DNA of 64,000 nt from Neopestalotiopsis rosae (Eukaryota; Ascomycota; Sordariomycetes; Amphisphaeriales; Sporocadaceae). Made by a program: the position numbers and the translations under genes. Numbering within the stretch: the stretch's first letter is position 1; the number at the start of each line of letters is the position of its first letter. Below are positions 34,901 through 45,845 of this stretch, piece by piece. The stretch covers positions 2,976,001 to 3,040,000 of the forward strand of contig JALGAS010000004.1 in NCBI GenBank assembly GCA_023078685.1, in the 5' to 3' direction. The notes below the pieces were generated by a model, which was not told where the DNA came from, did not search any database, and worked only from the letters and a program-made list of their open reading frames with translations.

Positions 34901-37743
34901 TCCCCATTCCTCACACTTTGGAGCCGAGTTGCTCAGAATTGAAAGGCGTTCTCTGTCGTTGCGCCGTTCTGTTATTCCAGCCGCTCGCTGACTGACTACT
35001 GACTTACACATACACGGCCAATACCTACTACCCCCACGGCATTAGCGCAAACGTGCAAATGGGTGGTTATGGGCAACGGAATTCAAATCAGCTTGAGACG
35101 CAGATGACGCTCCGGCCGGGCAGCGAGGTGATCAGAGTCAGAATCCGCGAGAAATGAGGTGAAGACCTGTTCGTGAGCACTTCTTCTCGTCTCTTTCCAT
35201 CTCATCCCACTGCCCGCAGGGTCGAATTGAGACACAACCGCCTGGGCACCAACGTTGTGCAAAACGGCACTTACGCCCGCCAAAAGCGGACTACCTTGAC
35301 GGTGGATTGAAATGCACTCACCCCCGCTACACAAGAACCAGCTTTCTCAATGCAGATTAAGTTCTGCTAGGGATCAAAGCAAACTGTACTCGAAAAAGAA
35401 TCACTTTGGCCTATTCTTTTCCTTTCGGCGTCTGTCTGCCTCCCTTCAGTCAGATAAGTAACGGGCGACGCCCCCGTGCCTAGGGTAGGGCGAATGATCC
35501 AGACGGCCAAGGATTGTCTAGGGTGTCCCAGCTGGGCCGCTGCTCTACTGGCAGCAGAGTATGGATTGGCGCGGCGGGTAATACCGACAGGCGACATACA
35601 AATCCTGCTAGGCTGCCTGTCTGGGTAGGGTGCGTATGGTGTGTGCAAGCGTTCGGGCACTACTAACACCATTTCACACCACACTCCGGAGCAAGAATTC
35701 CTATTGGCCGCGATCGAAAGTCATCGAATCAATCCGGATTGATTACGGTCTCGTCAGCAGTACAGATGATGGTCATGTCGGTCTTTATACCAGCCGAATG
35801 ACGATGAATGCTCCAGCGTCTCTTCGGTTGGTCGTACCATGGCCTCGGCCGAATTATCTGAACCTGCTTACCATACCAACTTTGGTTTCAATTTTGCTGG
35901 CAGCAGTTTTCTACAGTCATGCGAATAGGCAGTTGCTTCTTGCATGCTACTTCATATCCTTCACGAGGATTTCGTCACACACATTGTCATTGTCAAACCA
36001 TCGCTCACGACCACATTATTCCGTATACAATTGTTGTGGCCAACAAAGGGAATATTGATTGACCGAGAGATGATATTACGGCAAATGCAGATGCTGGCGA
36101 AGTTGGACGACGGTACAAGATGTACGGCCCCATTGCGGCTGCCCTCCCCAACACCAAGTACCTGTGTTGAGCACCATATTGTTGCCTTGTACAGGGCAAG
36201 TATTTCGCAGTCACAAATCGTCTTCTATCTGCATTTACCATTATCAGCGCACCTGGAATTCCAGGTACGCTTCACGAATCAACGCAGGGCCGATCCCCGC
36301 TCAAGGTAGGCGGGTATGTATGCGGGAGCAGCGGGTCCAATGCATCCTTGTGAGTTACAACTCACTCACAACCTGACTTCATTAAAAGAGGTTAAAGTCT
36401 TCTGGTGGGTTGAAATGGGTAAGAATTTCTTCGGTCATTTCTCCTTCTGTTCTATCTATTTCTCCTCTTCTGTTCTCATCAATCCAAGATGGATTTCGAC
36501 GAGAGTAAGCTATCAAACAGTTACTGGCCTATGCACAGTTGAAGTTTGAGCCAAACCAAGCCGATTTGAGTTGAGGTCCGTGCACGGGGTTTGTTTTGCT
36601 TGTAATGTTATGCCGGCCGATAGTGCTACGCGTTTCTCTTTGCAACTCTCCGGCCTCTGCACAACCAAACCAGCCAGCCCAGGAACCTCTGCGTCTAACA
36701 GTTTCATCGCTGTTGATTATCGATTCATTTTCGCGGTCGCGTCGAGCTGCAGCTAGTCTACCTCGGGACTAGCACCTTTTACCTCCAACAGCATTGAAAT
36801 CACATTCGCTCCCAAAGGCTCCAAGATCACCCAAGCAAAACTCTCAGCGCGCTCCCGAACGTTAGGTAAGACCTATTCTCATCAGTCGCGCTCCATTTTC
36901 CTGCCCACCCCGTCCCCTGGCCCGTCCGATATACTCGGAAATATCGAATAGAAGCTTTTCTTGTGCCACCGGCATTGGTTACGGGTGGCCGAGACCATTG
37001 CGCTGTGCTGCAAACTGCTTGGTTGTGTCCAGATCGGCCTTTTAACATCAGCTGCGGAGTGGGAGTTCACTTTCCTCAGCCAGCCGAAACGTGGGCCCTG
37101 CTAGTAACAGCAAATTCTCCGCACCAAGCAGCCGAGAGGAAAGACCAAGCAAAAGCAGAGAAAGACTCTCGGGCCCAAGGAAGGATAGAGAGAAGGGTGA
37201 AAAAACCTCTCTACTACCTAGGTTACCTGCTACCTAGCCAAGCACCTCCTGCTTGCCTGCTTCCTGCTTGCCCACCAGCTCTACGCTACTGCCCACTCAC
37301 AATCAGTAAGCACGGGCACTCTTTTGGGGCTCTCGCTCGTTTGCCCGTCGCACTCACCCTCTGCCATACGCTCAATCGCTCGCTTGCTCCCACCGTACCC
37401 CCCAGCTTTGGCTTTCCCCCCCAGTCCACTCTCTCACTCCAAAGAGGCCAGAGCCTTTTCCCACCGACCCCCCAGGCGCTTGTGCACTTGTGCTTGTTGC
37501 GTTTGGCCCGACCCAGCCCCAACAGCCCGAACCGACACTGCTACTCCTTCTTTCGCATCGGTCAGTCACCCCCATCGACCCGCGACAGACGCGACGCTTG
37601 CATCGCGACGTGTCACTACCCATCAAATTATATATCATTCCTAATCTTAATGGACCTGTCGCTATCCACTCCGATTGCTGACATCGCGTAACCTGTAGGC
37701 TGATGGGTGCTGTTCCCGTTTATCCAATCTTGCGTTCAGAGTC
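31966..37743. other. long gene-poor region upstream of Swi1
   Basis: This region is 5.8 kb without a coding sequence that I can support. Many short ORFs on both strands lack domain signatures. Pyrimidine-rich tracts at about 34840-34920 and 37200-37700 resemble promoter or 5' leader DNA of strongly expressed genes. A 242-codon ORF (36963-37691) ends 52 bp before the Swi1 start, is Pro/Leu/Ser-rich and looks like chance in C-rich leader. A long 5' leader, a non-coding RNA or a missed fast-evolving gene cannot be excluded. Confidence 0.45.
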
Positions 37744-40700
37744 ATGAGTTCTTGGATGAACGAGGCAGCTACTGTCCAGAACCATAATGGCAATAACCCA
37801 TTTCCACACATGAACGATCCGAATAACCTTGGTGGACAATCGAACATGATGGATCCCTCCGCGTTTATGGCCAACCCAGGCCAATTCAATCCTGCTGCGA
37901 ACCAGGCTGCCGCCCAGTTCGCCAATCCGCAACAAATGGCTGCAGCAATGCAAAACGGCCAGATGCGCAATGCGTCGCCCGGCTTTCAGAACCCCGTTTA
38001 TCAAACCAACCCTGTCGTTCCTTCAAAACGACCTCGTCCACGAGAAGACAGCATGGGCGCGTCGCCGAGACAGAATCCTGGCATGCTTCCGACGTCGCGC
38101 GCCGACACGCCGCAGCAATCTCAATTCCCTCCCGGCTTCCAGCCGAATGCGATGGGCCAGCAACATCCCGGACAAGCTCAACAATATCCTCATCTCCAGC
38201 CGAATGGATCTGCAAACGCGTCACCTTCGCCGGTGATGGCCGGAAATCAATTGCGACCAGGAAGCGTGCCGCAACGCGTCAACACGGCGTCCCCACACCC
38301 ATTTTCTCCAGCTTCGCAACATTTCGGACCTCAAGCATCTCCAGTGCCGTCAGAACATGGCGGTACACCTCAACCGAACCCCTACATGCAGAACCAGAAC
38401 CAAAACCAAAACTTTGCTCAGGCCTACAATCCGAACTACACGCCTTCCCCCTCGCCGGCCCGCCCGCCATCGACACAAAACCCGATGGCGCCGCAGATGA
38501 TGCCGCAGCAAATGGGGCAAATGCCGGGGCAAATGCCAGGACAAATGCCTCCGCAAATGCAACAACAAATGCATCACAACCAGATGCAGCAGATGCAGAT
38601 GCAACAAATGCAACAGCAAATGGCTGGTCGGGGAATGGATCCTGCCCAGCAGCAAAAGATGATGTATCAAATGCAACTGCAGCGACAGTATCAGCAGGGC
38701 AACATGGCTGGAAATATGGGCACCATGGCCATGACAGCGCAACTGCAGGCTGCCCAAGCTGCTCAGGCCCAGCAAGCTCAAAACATGGCTGCTGGCCGAG
38801 GCATGATGCCTTCCAAACCTGGCATGCCCATGGCAAACGGCCAAATGCCTCCTGGAGCCATGAACCCTCAGCAACAGCAACAAATGCCGCGTGGCACTAA
38901 TCCAGAAGCATTCATGAAGAACCTCACAAGCTTCATGAACGCCAACCATTTGCCTCTGGACACAAATCCCATTATTGAAGGAAGGCCTCTCCACTTGATT
39001 CAACTCTTCATGGTAGCTAGTAAGTTTGGATGGTTCCGTAATATCACGCAGCGGAATATGTGGTCGCAAGTGGCACAGGCGAGTGGCTTTCCTGTGGTGC
39101 AATTTCCAACCGCCCCCATGCAAATCAAGAATGTGTACGAACGCAACTTGCTCAAATTTGAGGATGCTTGGAAAAAGCAACAGCAAAAAAATCAAGGGCA
39201 GCCTCAAGGGCAACCGATGGGCAACCCGCCAGGCATGGCTCCTCAACCCGGCCAAACCACTCCTCAGAGGATGACACCGCAAGGGCAAATGCCTCACGGC
39301 CAACAACCCATGCAGCCAGGGCAGCAACCTCCAATGCAACAACCTCAAGCGCATACTCCCGTCAAGCAGATGCCTCCCGGCATGCAGCAAGTGAATGGGT
39401 TTCCCACACCGCAACAAGCCCAGGCTGCACAACAGCCGCCGACCATGGTGCAAGGGCATATGAGAAACAGCCTTTCAAGGAGTGTTGATGCAACTCCCGT
39501 GACTGGAGAATTCCCGATGCCTTCTCCGTCACCTGCTAAGCCGGGCATGCCTATGCCACTCCCACAAGGACAGCCAGACTTGATGCAGCCCAATGGTGCG
39601 CCAGGCTTTCCCGGGCCTGCCGCGACCAATCCAGACGAGTACATTGTCTGCTCCCGTGAGATGAATGAAAACAATTATGGCGGATATGATCTCAAGTCCA
39701 TTCACCAGCTCGGCACTGAACTGGAGCAGTGGCGCCCAGATATCCCTCCGCCCATGGAGTTAGGACTAATCGACCTGCATGCCCTGACAAAGAGTCTCCA
39801 GAGTGGCATCCACGGAGAGATACGCCTGGCGCTGGATACTCTCGGTACTGTGACGTACGAATCTGCACGTAACATGAACCTGGTCATTGATCTCAGGGGC
39901 TGTGATGACCTGGTAGAGTCGCTTATTGATTGCGCAGAAGACCAGGTGGACATTCTTGCGGAAGGGACAAAGCCGATTTCCGACGAGATTGACCTCACCT
40001 CGTACGAAGACGTTGTAAGACAATGTCGGCACGAGCAGCGCACCTTGAAAAAGGCACACTCTTTTGGTGACGGTGATTACGAGCTCGACCATGCCGCAGA
40101 TCGTCTCATAGCCATTACCACGATACTCCGAAATCTCTCATTTCACGATGGAAATTTCGACCTCTTGGCAGACGAGGTTGTCATCAAATTTCTCTGCAGC
40201 ACAATTCGGTCATTGGGCACTCTTGAAAGCCTACTACAGTCGCCCAAGAACACATTGGATTTCATGAAGGACGTTGTGGTACTCCTATCCAATATTTCCG
40301 GGTCGATAGAGTTGCCGGGCCGGGAGCAGGCATTTTGCTTACTTCAATTTTTGCTCGCCTTTGCTCCTTCACCAGCACCAACTACTACAACGGGCAAAAT
40401 CTTGTTCTCGCCATACGAGCCTGCCACTCATGTGTACCTGCCACATGCGGTCGATGCGCTCGCAAAGCTTCTGGCCCGTGACGAGCCAAACAGGACACAC
40501 TACAAGGCCATTTTCGCAATAGATGCGGCTTCTTCGCCTCCTTGCGAACTCTTGACGCGTACCTTTGGTCTCGCCATCTGCTCTATTCCTGATCAAAACA
40601 AGGAAAGCAGGCCCGCCAGCCTGCCATCTGTCATTGAGGCCCGAAAACCTCTCCTGATGCAGGGGCTACTTGCTGCAGATATTATTGCCTCGCTAGCACC

Positions 40701-41058
40701 GGGTTACGAGAGTGGCGTGACGCGTGCCTGGCTCTCGTCTAGTGAGGGATTTGCACAAAACCTGTACAGGTTGATACGGTCACTTTGCCAGCAAGCGGAA
40801 CCGACACCACCGGCTGGGCGGGGAAACACAAGAGCACAACCAAAAGAAGACTCGGATGTCTTGCACATTATCAGCTGGGGAGTATCACTTCTTCGCAGGC
40901 TATGCGAACGGTCTCGGGATCCGAACGATCCTACCAGCATACCGCCGACTGCGTTGCCATCGAGGGACAGCTTGTTTAATGCGTTCCAGACTTTGAAGGC
41001 GCCAAAGTGGGCAACTCTCCTGAGTCATTTGAGTTCATATGCCGGGTTGGAGTATTAA
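37744..41058 (+). CDS. SWI1: SWI/SNF chromatin-remodelling complex subunit Swi1, ARID domain
   Basis: Nuclear DNA-binding subunit of the SWI/SNF complex. One uninterrupted ORF of 1104 residues. Seen: a long low-complexity N-terminus rich in Gln, Asn, Met and Pro (residues 1-385, with MPGQ/MQQQ repeats), an ARID domain at about 386-485 (NPEAFMKNLTSFMNANHLPL; HLIQLFMVASKFGWFRNITQ; MWSQVAQASGFP), a second Gln/Pro-rich linker to about 630, and a conserved helical C-terminal region (about 640-1104) that contains IICSRE-like and armadillo-like segments such as LIAITTILRNLSFHDGNFDLLA. This order matches Swi1/Sol1 of ascomycetes. The first ATG after a pyrimidine-rich leader is taken as start. The Q/N-rich N-terminus is of the prion-like kind known from yeast Swi1. 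It is the first conserved housekeeping gene after the accessory half of the window. Confidence 0.9.
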   Translation: MSSWMNEAATVQNHNGNNPFPHMNDPNNLGGQSNMMDPSAFMANPGQFNPAANQAAAQFANPQQMAAAMQNGQMRNASPGFQNPVYQTNPVVPSKRPRPREDSMGASPRQNPGMLPTSRADTPQQSQFPPGFQPNAMGQQHPGQAQQYPHLQPNGSANASPSPVMAGNQLRPGSVPQRVNTASPHPFSPASQHFGPQASPVPSEHGGTPQPNPYMQNQNQNQNFAQAYNPNYTPSPSPARPPSTQNPMAPQMMPQQMGQMPGQMPGQMPPQMQQQMHHNQMQQMQMQQMQQQMAGRGMDPAQQQKMMYQMQLQRQYQQGNMAGNMGTMAMTAQLQAAQAAQAQQAQNMAAGRGMMPSKPGMPMANGQMPPGAMNPQQQQQMPRGTNPEAFMKNLTSFMNANHLPLDTNPIIEGRPLHLIQLFMVASKFGWFRNITQRNMWSQVAQASGFPVVQFPTAPMQIKNVYERNLLKFEDAWKKQQQKNQGQPQGQPMGNPPGMAPQPGQTTPQRMTPQGQMPHGQQPMQPGQQPPMQQPQAHTPVKQMPPGMQQVNGFPTPQQAQAAQQPPTMVQGHMRNSLSRSVDATPVTGEFPMPSPSPAKPGMPMPLPQGQPDLMQPNGAPGFPGPAATNPDEYIVCSREMNENNYGGYDLKSIHQLGTELEQWRPDIPPPMELGLIDLHALTKSLQSGIHGEIRLALDTLGTVTYESARNMNLVIDLRGCDDLVESLIDCAEDQVDILAEGTKPISDEIDLTSYEDVVRQCRHEQRTLKKAHSFGDGDYELDHAADRLIAITTILRNLSFHDGNFDLLADEVVIKFLCSTIRSLGTLESLLQSPKNTLDFMKDVVVLLSNISGSIELPGREQAFCLLQFLLAFAPSPAPTTTTGKILFSPYEPATHVYLPHAVDALAKLLARDEPNRTHYKAIFAIDAASSPPCELLTRTFGLAICSIPDQNKESRPASLPSVIEARKPLLMQGLLAADIIASLAPGYESGVTRAWLSSSEGFAQNLYRLIRSLCQQAEPTPPAGRGNTRAQPKEDSDVLHIISWGVSLLRRLCERSRDPNDPTSIPPTALPSRDSLFNAFQTLKAPKWATLLSHLSSYAGLEY

Positions 41059-44000
41059 CGGAGGAAAGGCATTTTCAAAGGCGTTTAGCGGAGTTGGAGC
41101 CAGCGATTCTAGAACCAAAGTAGATATGTGGATATACTTGTACCAAAACATGGCTTTGCTGTAGATTATGGATCCATGGTTGTATGACACGGTACAGGCA
41201 TGTAGCCGCCTGCAGGGCCACCGCAAGGGGTTGAGTCCATAAGAAGTATGAATTTAAAGTTGTCGATAAATACAGTGATTCATAGATTATCATGATTTAC
41301 AAAAGCATCTAGTAAGTGGCTCGCTTATTCTTGCCATAGACATCATGATTCTTGCTCACATTTGCCTATCTTTTAAGCAATTCATTATTGCGCCTATGGG
41401 AGAGCATTGAGAAGGTCTATAATCAAAAGGCAAGGCTGCGTCAGGATGCTCTATCATGATTCAACCTCTTATGTATTAGAGTTGTACGTTATGTATGTGC
41501 TCGGTCTTCGAGGGCTGGCAGCCGGGTTTACACAAAGACTTTGTGCCGGGTTCCCGCAACACCAGCATGGATATGGACAATGGGTTGTTTGTCATGGTTG
41601 TGAAATCCATGACAGAAGAGGTTTCCGTCCGATGTGGGTTTGAGGAAAAGCGGAACCAACTCCGTGCCCTTTGAAGGGAAAGGCGCATCCTTGGAGGGAG
41701 TACGTAGACTGGGCTGGGGGAAGGAGGGTGTGCGTCCTCTTCCTTTTTATTTTGGTATAAAAAATGTGGAATCATGGTGTTACATAGCAGAAAGATCTTA
41801 TGCCAACCCTTGCTTGCCTGGTTGTCAGTGCCTATTGATTGCACCCCATGACCATGAAGAATCATGTTTCTCTCTACTTTTCGCATGAAAGATGACAGTC
41901 TGGCTGGCTTCCCGCAGCGGTTCGCAAACTTGGTTATGGCGTGTTTTGGCTGCTGTTGGAAACAAACGCGTTGGATTTTACGTGTATATTTAGAATGGGC
42001 ACATACTTCTTGGTGACGAGGCATGGAAGAAAATTGGGAAACCAGAGATACTCAACCTGGATACTATTTGATTCATACTCGGTTCTCGGGAGGCCGTACA
42101 TGATAACCTGGGGGAGGTCAGTCGTACAGGCCACGGCGGCCGCCATAGCTGACGGATAACCAGCCGAGACATGCCCATGTTCATGCTGGTCTGAAAAGTA
42201 CGTCAGTAGAACTTGGACCCTTGAACAAACAGTCTCCGGTCTTCCGTTGACAATGTCTCTTTCGTCTTCTCCATCTTCCTGTTCTGTTCCTTTTTAGTCA
42301 TCTTTGTGCTGTCAGTCAATAGAGATGGGGACACCAGTCAAGGTCGTCTAGGTTTGGTTGGCTGGCATCAACGGAACCTGAGACGTGAACTAGAGAGAGC
42401 CATTGCGCTAGAAGTGCTCCGTACCATGGCTATTGAGATGGCGGGAAAGCGGCAGGAAACAGGATAAGATATTCCAAGACTAGACAACAAGACTAAACTT
42501 GTCCATATCCAGTCTGTAAACTGACAATCTACGGCATTGTTGTTGATTTTAAGTAGTGATGGGCTCGACTATGATCTCATACTTGTTTCCGGTGGTCTTT
42601 GGCAGGTAGTAGTAGTTGGTAGTTGAGGTAAGTGCGCTAGAGGGGATGCGCTACTAACCCCCGCGCTGCTGTTACAGTGGACGTCGGTCGGCACTTGGGA
42701 CTTGGGATGGTTGGTTAGGTCGTAGTCTGTAGTAGGAACACTTTCAACACTCATCCCTCCACGTCACGACCATACATTCAACACCTCTGCCACAGCCCTC
42801 GGCGATGCTTGCATAATGACATTGGGATGTGCACGACTCAGCCTTGGGACCGGGCGCCCAGGTTTGTGGATTGAAAATCTGCCTTGTCGGCAGACACGAA
42901 AAAGACACATCAGAGCCTCTTCAGGAAATGTTTTGAAACAGTCGTCGGCTGCCAACCAGGAAAACCTGCCAGCGAGGTTTGACCAAGACGGCCTCCCAAA
43001 CGAATAACCTTTTTGCCACTTGGGTTTGACCATAGTTGGCAGCTTCACACATCTGGCATGTATCTTCAGGGGACACCCTCTAAAGGGGATGTCTAAACCC
43101 TTTACAGACGAATGCCCAAAAGCAGAGAGCGAGAAATGACAACAACTCAACGTCCAAGCCAAGGCTTTTGAGGCTCAAATCAGGAGGCCCTTCTGTGTAA
43201 AGGGTTTTGGATTCCGAAGATCCCGTCGACGATCCTACCAGCTTTTCGGCACTGCGACCGCCCCCAGAGGCCTGAAAGCTTGGTCCATTGAGCCCGCCCG
43301 CCCGCACTCTACACTCTCTGTTCAGCTCGACCAGCTGCCGAAGGGGTGGCTCCGGTGACAGGGGGTTCCGAAACGCACAACGTCCCGGAACTCGACGCCT
43401 CCCAGTGCCACACACCCCCGGTCCTGAGGCCTCTCTCACTCATTGAGGCTCACTTTAAGCTCACTTAAGCCTATTTCGGGTGCCGTCTATGACCAGACCC
43501 CTGCTTTCTCCCCCGGACATATGGACTGACGGGAACCCTTTTCGTCTTTGTGAAGCATCATAGAGCAAGGGTCTTGTATGTGCACCTGTCTCACGTCGGA
43601 CGATCCAGTTGCGACGAGTGTTGGGATGGAGGAGTGGGTAACTATGGGGAGGGACTTGGGTTTTGACTGCTGCTCGCTACCAGCATAGGAATATTCGTGT
43701 AAGTCGGGTCCGGCGATGGGGTGGATGGTGGATGATCGGATGTTTGTCGATCAAAGCAAAAGAAGAAGGCATACCAAGCTTTCTTCTGTTCTGGGCACTA
43801 CCACCACAACTTCCCTTCTTCTCTTTCTTCTTTATTCATTTGCTTATAGACTCAAGCGGCGACAAAACAATTTCTTTTGAATTTATTTTTATCATTTTAA
43901 CAAACTTCAATACTAAACACCAATCAGCAAAACCTCTGCATGAGAGACACCTGACGACCGTCGACTCTTTTTTCTTTCCTTTCGCCTATTTTTCCTTTCT

Positions 44001-44078
44001 CTTCGTGGAACCTGGTGTTCGTTGCCCTGGAAAAGTCATTTGTAATTCTGTATCCGTCTATCGCTTACTAAATTCACA
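41059..44078. other. intergenic region, Swi1 to membrane protein gene
   Basis: This 3 kb region has no supported gene. The distal 350 bp before 44079 are T/C-rich and probably the 5' leader of the next gene. ORFs near 41476-42024 and 42764-43439 lack recognisable features. Confidence 0.4.
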
Positions 44079-44424
44079 ATGGCCGGCCTTTTGAATGGAG
44101 TTTTGCCTGATGTGTCGCTGGGCTTGGGATTGGGTGACGATGGTGCTGGCACCACTGCCACCGCAAAGGAAACTGGGGGATCGCCACCGCCGTCTCCTCC
44201 TCCTCCGTCTTCAGCTGCGGACGAGCCGACAACTACCACATCCGCGGCAAAGAAGACTACTGCGGTGAATAACGGGGACTTGCCCCAAGTGACGGGTGGA
44301 GCGGGATCGGTATTGAGCCCAGGGGACCCGGATGATAGCGATGACAATAACGCGACAACGACTACCAAGGATGGTGGAAAGAATGGAGGAAATGGAGGTG
44401 CAAAGGACAGTGGTGACAAGACCA

Positions 44425-44459
<35 letters not shown>

Positions 44460-45224
44460 CCGTCAGAGTCAACCACCTCGACCACGGCTGCAGCCGAAAC
44501 CACTACAGATAAATCTACAAAGACTACTTCGACTGCAGACGCAAAGACGACAAGCACCAAGGCTGCTCCGGCTCCTCAAACCACCCCGACATCTGCAGCA
44601 TCAACTACATCAGCTACCAGCATCGAGGTCACCACGACATCTCCATCGGGCCTGCCCACCACCTTGGTCACAAGCATTGCGTCGGGTAAGCAGAGTACCG
44701 ACACCAGCTCCGCCATAGACTTGGGCAGCATCCTCCCCAGCAGTCTTCTCTCCACCACCACAACAGGAATCGCCGAGGCTCAGGTGACATCGGCCCTCTC
44801 GTCAACGGCTACGGATGCCCTGGCCACGGGAGCAGCAGGAAGCAACACGCTGACTCAAGCCTCCACCTCGGACGCCGGCTCTGGTGGCATGTCCAAGGGA
44901 GCCACAATCGGTGTTGCAGTCGCGGGCGGCGTGGGCGCCATTGCTCTCATCGTGACGGGCATCCTCGCGTGCCGGCGGTACTGGCGCAACCGGCGCGAGG
45001 CCAACGACGAGGCCCTGCAGAAGCTCGACGACCTGTACGAAAAGGGCCGCCCCGTCGACTGGGTCGAAAAGGACAACAGCCGCTGGAACAAGGGCCTCGA
45101 GCAGTTCCACGACGCCACCCGGCCCGCCGAGCTTGCGTCTCTGTCGTCCTCGGGCGCCTCGATGCACTCTCGCAACGACAGCCGCGCCGGTAGTGTCAAG
45201 GAGTTGCCTTCTCATGCCATGTAA
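44079..45224 (+). CDS. Ser/Thr-rich single-pass membrane protein (Mid2-like architecture)
   Basis: Single-exon ORF of 381 residues. The first 270 residues are dominated by Ser, Thr, Ala and Pro, with an uninterrupted Ser run coded by a microsatellite, a composition typical of heavily O-mannosylated cell-wall sensors. A transmembrane segment follows (about residues 274-296, GATIGVAVAGGVGAIALIVTG) and then a basic stop-transfer CRRYWRNRR and a charged cytoplasmic tail with RPVDWVEKDNSRWNKGLEQ. The topology resembles Mid2/Wsc wall-stress sensors, but there is no Cys-rich WSC domain and the N-terminus MAGLLNGVLPDVSLGLGLG is a poor signal peptide, so the membrane segment itself may act as the signal anchor. 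The ATG is in a good context (CACAATGG). The function is not established. It is convergent with the histidine kinase gene. Confidence 0.75.
44424..44459 (+). repeat. (ATC)n microsatellite within coding sequence
   Basis: About twelve ATC/TCA units encode the poly-Ser run of the membrane protein. Changes by whole units keep the frame and alter only stalk length, so this locus is likely polymorphic between strains. Confidence 0.8.
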
Positions 45225-45845
45225 GGTGAAGGGGATGTCGTTGGTCAAATCATGTCTTGAGAGACGCCAATCTCTTTTCCCTGGCGTACCTTTGCTGCAG
45301 TATGGCTGCCCGGGGTTACTCTTAGGGGAGTAGAGGATGATGAAGCATTAGTAATGCATATTAAAACCGTCCGAAAAAACGAGAACAAGAGAAAATAACC
45401 ATAAATACTCTAATTAGTGATATACTCGCAAGCGCATGGAATTTTAAGCTTTGGGAACAATTGTAAGATTGTGCACAATTTCGATTTTTGGACACCCTTG
45501 TGTCTCCTCTTCTCCCCTTTGAGTCAGAATGATTTATACCGAGACTCGCCATATAAACAGAACAGGTGGAATCTCAATCACTCGCTTGAAATACAATGTC
45601 GAAATTCAAAAAAAAACAACCAAACGCTCTGCTGTTTGTCGGCTCCTTGTGCCAATTATCTTCAATTCAAATGGTATTACTATCGTGTATTTTATTCGTA
45701 ATCTAGTTGCCTTGAACTCCATTGGTATATATGCCACGACTTATGCACGCTTTCCATGACTTAGATGTCTCGTTACTTTATCTGTTTTCTTTCATTTCGT
45801 TCGTATAGCACCACCACAAATTTCTTTATAAAAACGTCAACAACA
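45225..45845. other. convergent 3' spacer
   Basis: This 621 bp AT-rich stretch lies between two convergent genes and probably contains both 3' UTRs and termination signals. No gene is seen. Confidence 0.4.

Noticed and set aside
36963..37691. 242-codon ORF just upstream of Swi1
   Set aside because: It is low-complexity, rich in Pro, Leu and Ser, lies in C-rich leader-like DNA and shows no domain. It is more likely chance than a gene or a functional upstream ORF of this size.
38350..39459. 369-codon ORF antisense to Swi1 (His/Leu-rich)
   Set aside because: It is a frame shadow of the Gln/Met-rich coding repeats on the plus strand.
41476..43439. Several 100-180 codon ORFs between Swi1 and the membrane protein
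   Set aside because: No domain, signal peptide or plausible exon joining was found; they overlap on both strands as random ORFs do.
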